This document shows positions 4,522 through 8,347 of a stretch of 8,347 nucleotides of DNA, one piece after another. Source of the DNA: Hyphomicrobiales bacterium (lineage in GTDB: Bacteria > Pseudomonadota > Alphaproteobacteria > Rhizobiales > JAUVMS01). How positions within the stretch are numbered: the first letter of the stretch is position 1; each line of letters starts with the position of its first letter. The notes below the pieces were generated by a model that saw nothing but the letters and a program-made list of their open reading frames with translations, was not told the DNA's origin and searched no databases. The translations under genes were made by a program, and so were the position numbers. The stretch spans positions 1-8,347 of the forward strand of contig JAUVMS010000128.1 of the NCBI GenBank assembly GCA_030600135.1, in the 5' to 3' direction.

Positions 4522-6375
4522 GTGTTTACCTCACTTTTTCGTTGGTTCGAAACTCGAAGCGAACCATTTCCGCTAGAACAGCCCGAAAAGCCGCCAACCA
4601 CGCTGAGCGGCTTCATCTTGTGCTATGCGCGGCCGTTCTGGCCCTTGCTGTTGGCGTCGTCCACGGTGGGGGCCATCGTTGCCATACTCGAGGTGACGCT
4701 CTACGCCTTCGTTGGCAATGTCATTGATTGGCTCAATAGCGCCGATCGCGCGACGTTTTGGGAGATGCACCGGACCCAGCTCATCTTGATGAGTATCCTG
4801 GTGCTCATCATCTTGCCCGCGCTCAAACTGCTCTTTGAATTGCTCACCCATCAGGGACTGCTGGGCAATTTCGCGATGCGGACCCGGTGGCAGGCGCACC
4901 GCTATTTGCTGCGCCAGAGCATGACTTTCTTTCAGGACGACTTTGCCGGTCGGGTGGCGACCAAAGTCATGCAAACCGCGGTTGGCGTGCGCGACACAGT
5001 CTTGAAGGTCACCGAAGTGCTGCTCTACGTCTCGGTCTACTTCACGAGCGCATTGGTGCTGTTTGCCTCGAGCGATATCAGGCTCACGCTGCCACTCATT
5101 GCGTGGCTCAGCCTCTATCTGTTGGCGCTGTGGTACTTCGTGCCGCGTCTGCGCGACGTCTCGAAGGAGCAGGCCGACGCGCGCTCGGTGGTGACGGGCC
5201 GGATCGTCGACAGCTACACCAACATCAGTACGGTCAAAATGTTCGCCCACGCCGATCGCGAGGACGCCTATGCGCGCGATGGCATGGAGACGTTTATGGA
5301 CAACGTCTACCGACAGATGCGGCTGGTGACCCTCTTGACGAGCACGTTGCATACGCTCAACAGCATGCTAATTTTCTCCGCTGCGGCACTTTCGATCTGG
5401 CTCTGGTCGGTCAACGCCGTGACGGCGGGGGCGATTGCGTTTGCCATTGGTCTCGTGTTGCGCATGCAGGGCATGTCGCAATGGATCTTGTGGGAGGTCG
5501 CGGGGCTGTTTGAGAACATCGGCGTGGTCCAGGATGGCATCGAAACCATCGCGCGCGAGCGCAAGGTGATCGATGCGCCGGGCGCCAAGCCGTTGCGCGT
5601 CACGAACGGTGGCATCCGCTATGACGGCATTGGATTTCACTACGGCAAGGGCGGTGGCGTGATCGACAATCTCACGCTGGACATCGAGCCCGGGGAAAAA
5701 ATCGGGCTGGTTGGGCGATCCGGTGCCGGCAAGTCGACGCTTGTGAGCCTGCTCCTGCGGTTTTATGACCTGGAGAATGGGCGCATCCTGGTCGATGGGC
5801 AAAACATCGCCGATGTCACACAGGATAGTCTCAGAGCCCAAATCGGCATGGTGACTCAGGATACTTCGCTGCTCCATCGCACGGTCATGGATAATATTCT
5901 CTATGGCCTGCCTGAAGCCGGCGAGGCGGCCGCGATCGAAGCGGCCAAGATGGCCCATGCGCACGATTTCATTCATGACCTGCAAGACGCCAAGGGCCGA
6001 AAGGGCTATTTGGCGCAAGTCGGCGAACGCGGTGTCAAGCTTTCTGGCGGGCAGCGTCAGCGGGTTGCAATCGCGCGGGTGCTGCTGAAGGACGCTCCGA
6101 TATTGATCCTCGACGAAGCGACTTCGGCGCTCGATTCCGAGGTCGAGGCGGCCATCCAGGAGCAGCTCTACAATCTGATGCAGGGCAAGACGGTGATTGC
6201 CATTGCGCACCGGCTCTCGACCATCGCCGCCATGGACCGGCTCGTGGTCATGGACACGGGGCGAATCGTCGAGCATGGCACCCATGAGGCACTGGTCAAC
6301 AGAGGGGGGATCTATGCCTCGCTCTGGGAGCGTCAGTCGGGCGGGTTCCTGTTCGATCAGAACAAGGTTGCGTGA
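4522..6375 (+). CDS. ABC half-transporter, exporter type (fused membrane and ATPase domains)
   Basis: This 617-residue inner-membrane exporter subunit would work as a dimer and use ATP to drive export of a drug, lipid or other substrate. The membrane domain covers about residues 30-330, with segments near 37-66, 86-108, 166-182, 186-206, 273-295 and 298-318. The ATPase domain follows with every key element: Tyr374 (A-loop), Walker A GRSGAGKST at 398-406 (Lys404), Q-loop Gln446, signature LSGGQ at 507-511, Walker B ILILDE at 527-532 with catalytic Glu532, and H-loop His563. It should be active. The GTG at 4522 is chosen because GGAG at 4512-4515 sits 6 bases upstream and related proteins begin MF-x-W-F. 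A TTG at 4510 would add four residues. The frame is open back to 4426, directly after the leader peptide's stop. The substrate cannot be told. The closest families are MsbA-like and multidrug exporters. Confidence 0.93.
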   Translation: MFTSLFRWFETRSEPFPLEQPEKPPTTLSGFILCYARPFWPLLLASSTVGAIVAILEVTLYAFVGNVIDWLNSADRATFWEMHRTQLILMSILVLIILPALKLLFELLTHQGLLGNFAMRTRWQAHRYLLRQSMTFFQDDFAGRVATKVMQTAVGVRDTVLKVTEVLLYVSVYFTSALVLFASSDIRLTLPLIAWLSLYLLALWYFVPRLRDVSKEQADARSVVTGRIVDSYTNISTVKMFAHADREDAYARDGMETFMDNVYRQMRLVTLLTSTLHTLNSMLIFSAAALSIWLWSVNAVTAGAIAFAIGLVLRMQGMSQWILWEVAGLFENIGVVQDGIETIARERKVIDAPGAKPLRVTNGGIRYDGIGFHYGKGGGVIDNLTLDIEPGEKIGLVGRSGAGKSTLVSLLLRFYDLENGRILVDGQNIADVTQDSLRAQIGMVTQDTSLLHRTVMDNILYGLPEAGEAAAIEAAKMAHAHDFIHDLQDAKGRKGYLAQVGERGVKLSGGQRQRVAIARVLLKDAPILILDEATSALDSEVEAAIQEQLYNLMQGKTVIAIAHRLSTIAAMDRLVVMDTGRIVEHGTHEALVNRGGIYASLWERQSGGFLFDQNKVA

Positions 6376-6507
6376 CCCGATGTCGAGGCTGTGGCGGGCT
6401 GCCGTGGCGTAAGCCAGCGAGTTCGGTTTCCGGTGCTGGACTTCGCACGCAGCGTCAGCCAGAACAGAAGCTGGCCATCTGTTAGCAACGAGGCGAGGAT
6501 TGCGGCC

Positions 6508-7920
6508 ATGGATTTCATTCGCATGACCGCGTGTGCGGTCCTGGACGAACTCGAAGCCGGGCGAGTTTCACCGCTCGAGCTCTTGGATGCACTCGAGGCG
6601 CGAATCCGCGACGTCGACGGCGATGTCAATGCGCTGCCGACGCTTTGCTTCGAGCGGGCCCGCGAGCATGGCCAACGGCTCATGGAGCTTCCCCGCGACG
6701 AGCGAGGACTGCTTTGCGGATTGCCTGTGCCGATCAAAGACCTCGTCGAGGTTGCGGGTGTGCGCACCACCCACGGATCTCGCATTTTCGCTGATCATGT
6801 GCCCGAGCACTCGGGCTATGTGGTCGAGCAACTCGAGCGTGAAGGCGGACTTGTTTACGCCAAATCGAACACGCCAGAGTTTGGTGCCGGTGCCAACACT
6901 TTCAACGACGTCCACGGCACGACGCACAATCCGTGGGACGTGACGAAATCGGCGGCGGGGTCGTCCGGCGGTGCCGCTGCCGCGCTCGCCACGGGCATGG
7001 CGTGGGTGGCGCACGGCTCGGATATGGGCGGCTCGTTGCGAAACCCGGCGAGTTTTTGCGGCGTCGTGGGGCTTCGGCCGGCTCCGGGGCGGGTCGCAAA
7101 GGGGCCTGGCGTCAACCCCTATGGGACGCTCAGTGTCGAGGGCCCCATGGCGCGCACGATCGAGGACACCGCGTTGTTCCTCGACGCCATGGCCGATTGG
7201 GAGCGGCGCGACCCGCGCTCCCTGGCAAAACCGGGGCGAACGTTCCGTAGCTATGCGCAAAGCCGTTCGTTGCCGAAAAAGGTCGCCTTTAGCCGAGACC
7301 TCGGCATCACGCCGGTGGAACCTGAGGTGGGCGATCTTTGCGAGCGCGCAGCAAAGAGGTTCGAGGACCTGGGCGTGCCAGTCGATGAGGCGCACCCCGA
7401 CTTCTCGGGCGCTCACGACACCTTCCAGACCCTGCGCGCATTGGAGTTTGCAGTCTCGCTCGGCGAGTTGCTGGCAGCGCATCGCGACAAGTTCAAACCC
7501 GAACTCATCTGGAACGTGGAGAAGGGTCTGGCGCTGACATCGGAGGAGATTGTCGTCGCCAAGCGGACCCGCGGTGAACTGGTCAGGCGCGCCGCAGCGT
7601 TTTTCGACGAGTACGATCTGCTGCTCTGCCCGGCGACCATCGTCGCCCCCTATCCGCTCGAGCAACGCTATGTCGAGAGCTGTAACGGAGAGAAATTCGA
7701 ATCCTACATTGATTGGCTCGCGGGTGCCTAAGCGATCACACTGGTGTCGCATCCGGCCTTGTCGCTACCGTGCGGCTCTACTCAGACCGGTCTGCCGGTC
7801 GGGCTGCAGATGGTTGGGCGTGCGCGTGGCGAAGGCGCGCTGCTGTCGGCGGCGGCGGCACTCGAAGAGGCGCTCGGCCTCGATCACATGCCGATCGACC
7901 CACGCGGCACAATTGGTTGA
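6508..7920 (+). pseudogene. Amidase-signature family enzyme interrupted by an in-frame stop
   Basis: The enzyme would hydrolyse an amide bond; the substrate is unknown. The catalytic Ser-cisSer-Lys triad is intact: Lys77 in PVPIKDL, Ser152 in GSSGGAAAA, and Ser176 in GSDMGGSLRNPASFCG. ATG at 6508 has GAGGA at 6495-6499 (8-base gap). The open frame stops at TAA 7729-7731 after 407 residues, in DWLAGA-stop-AITL. The same frame then continues with typical amidase C-terminal sequence (HPALSLPCG, TGLPVGLQMVGRARGEGALL, ALEEALGLDH) to a natural TGA at 7918-7920. Without the stop the protein would be 470 residues, normal for the family. Many relatives have Tyr at this spot, so a single TAC/TAT to TAA change explains it. 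The truncated product lacks the last 63 residues of the core fold and is probably inactive. A sequencing error is the main alternative. Confidence 0.9.
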
Positions 7921-7942
7921 CGTAGCAAGCAACTTTCAGCAA

Positions 7943-8347
7943 TCAAGCATAGGTCAGCGCGGACGCGAGTTCTGTCGCAATCTTGCTGCTTTGCGATGTT
8001 GATGCGGCAACGCCATTTGGGGCACGCACATTTTCAAGCGCAAGCCAGCGGGCCATATCCGCCAGCTCCGCGGCGAGGGGTTCGGCGACGTCGCTCCTTT
8101 CGACACCCGGCTCGAGATGGGCTGAGTTGACACGCAGGACACTGGCTCCTCGGTCAGACTTGAGGCAGAGGCGGGCAACCAATCGATCGCCGAGCAGGAA
8201 TGGCAACACGTAGTAGCCGTGAACGCGCTCTTTGGCCGGTGTGTAGATCTCCAAGCGATAGCGAAATCCGAACAGCCGCTCGGCGCGGGCACGTTCCCAG
8301 ACGAGAGGATCGAAGGGCGCGAGCAGGGCGCGGGCCTCGATACGACG
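7943..8347 (-). CDS. YcaQ-like winged-helix DNA-binding protein, C-terminal part
   Basis: The frame is open to the right edge, so the N-terminal part lies outside the window. The visible 134 residues match the C-terminal region of the YcaQ/HTH_42 winged-helix family. Hallmarks are ALLAPFDPLVWERARAERLF, then FGFRYRLEIYTPAKERVHGY, then YVLPFLLGDRLVARLCLKSD and a VLRVNSAHLEPG stretch. Family members include the E. coli DNA glycosylase YcaQ, which acts on interstrand crosslinks, and AlkX-type proteins. Whether this one repairs DNA is inference, because the N-terminal domain is not visible. It converges with the broken amidase gene, with only 22 bases between the stop codons and no terminator in that gap. 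Confidence 0.88.
   Translation of the reverse strand, partial: RRIEARALLAPFDPLVWERARAERLFGFRYRLEIYTPAKERVHGYYVLPFLLGDRLVARLCLKSDRGASVLRVNSAHLEPGVERSDVAEPLAAELADMARWLALENVRAPNGVAASTSQSSKIATELASALTYA

Noticed and set aside
4573..5352. Large minus-strand open frame opposite the ABC transporter
   Set aside because: It is rich in His, Arg and Gln as expected from an antisense frame in GC-rich DNA. The ABC frame opposite has complete motifs.
5368..6285. Minus-strand open frame of about 305 codons opposite the ATPase domain
   Set aside because: It has no domain features and fully overlaps the conserved ATPase motifs of the plus strand.
6391..6507. Upstream extension of the amidase frame from a non-ATG start
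   Set aside because: The 39 extra residues do not resemble amidase N-termini. ATG at 6508 has a suitable ribosome site and begins at the usual family start.
6568..7752. Minus-strand open frame of about 394 codons opposite the amidase
   Set aside because: The composition is typical of a shadow frame and it shows no recognisable domain. The plus-strand amidase is unmistakable.
1..8347. Mobile elements, CRISPR arrays, tRNA or rRNA genes
   Set aside because: No transposase or integrase domain, no regularly spaced repeat, no conserved rRNA segment and no tRNA cloverleaf (T-loop motif) was seen on either strand.

Overview
This is a GC-rich (by eye about 60%), gene-dense chromosomal window. It most likely comes from an alphaproteobacterium, possibly Hyphomicrobiales or Rhodospirillales. 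The grounds are family content (NnrU-type membrane protein, two-domain universal stress protein of the proteobacterial type, oxygen-dependent HemF, YcaQ-like winged-helix protein) and codon use. No rRNA, tRNA, CRISPR array, insertion sequence, integrase or phage gene was seen. The species cannot be named from this sequence.

Left third (1-2338). A LysR-type regulator enters from the left edge. Its remaining reading frame appears to have lost about 100 residues internally. It is followed by a small secreted DM13-domain protein that ends in a strong intrinsic terminator (1120-1157). A MarR regulator (minus strand) and an NnrU-type membrane protein (plus strand) are divergently arranged. Between them lies a perfect 7-3-7 palindrome at 1668-1684 that overlaps a candidate promoter.

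Middle (2339-4521). A tandem-domain universal stress protein (plus) converges on hemF (minus), the aerobic coproporphyrinogen III oxidase of haem synthesis. Upstream of hemF, on the opposite strand, is a 9-codon mini-ORF with a perfect 10-base Shine-Dalgarno. It ends in a single TGA and is in frame with the ABC transporter gene that follows. A bulged hairpin begins at that stop. This is the most intriguing regulatory feature of the window, but its function is unproven.

Right third (4522-8347). A complete ABC half-transporter (exporter type) is followed by an amidase-signature gene. The amidase is interrupted by an in-frame TAA at 7729-7731, and recognisable coding sequence continues in the same frame to 7920. 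The window ends in the C-terminal part of a YcaQ/winged-helix protein on the minus strand.

The genes do not form one pathway. The window reads as ordinary housekeeping, stress and efflux genes, with two gene lesions and two candidate regulatory regions. I do not see convincing evidence of a new multi-gene system.
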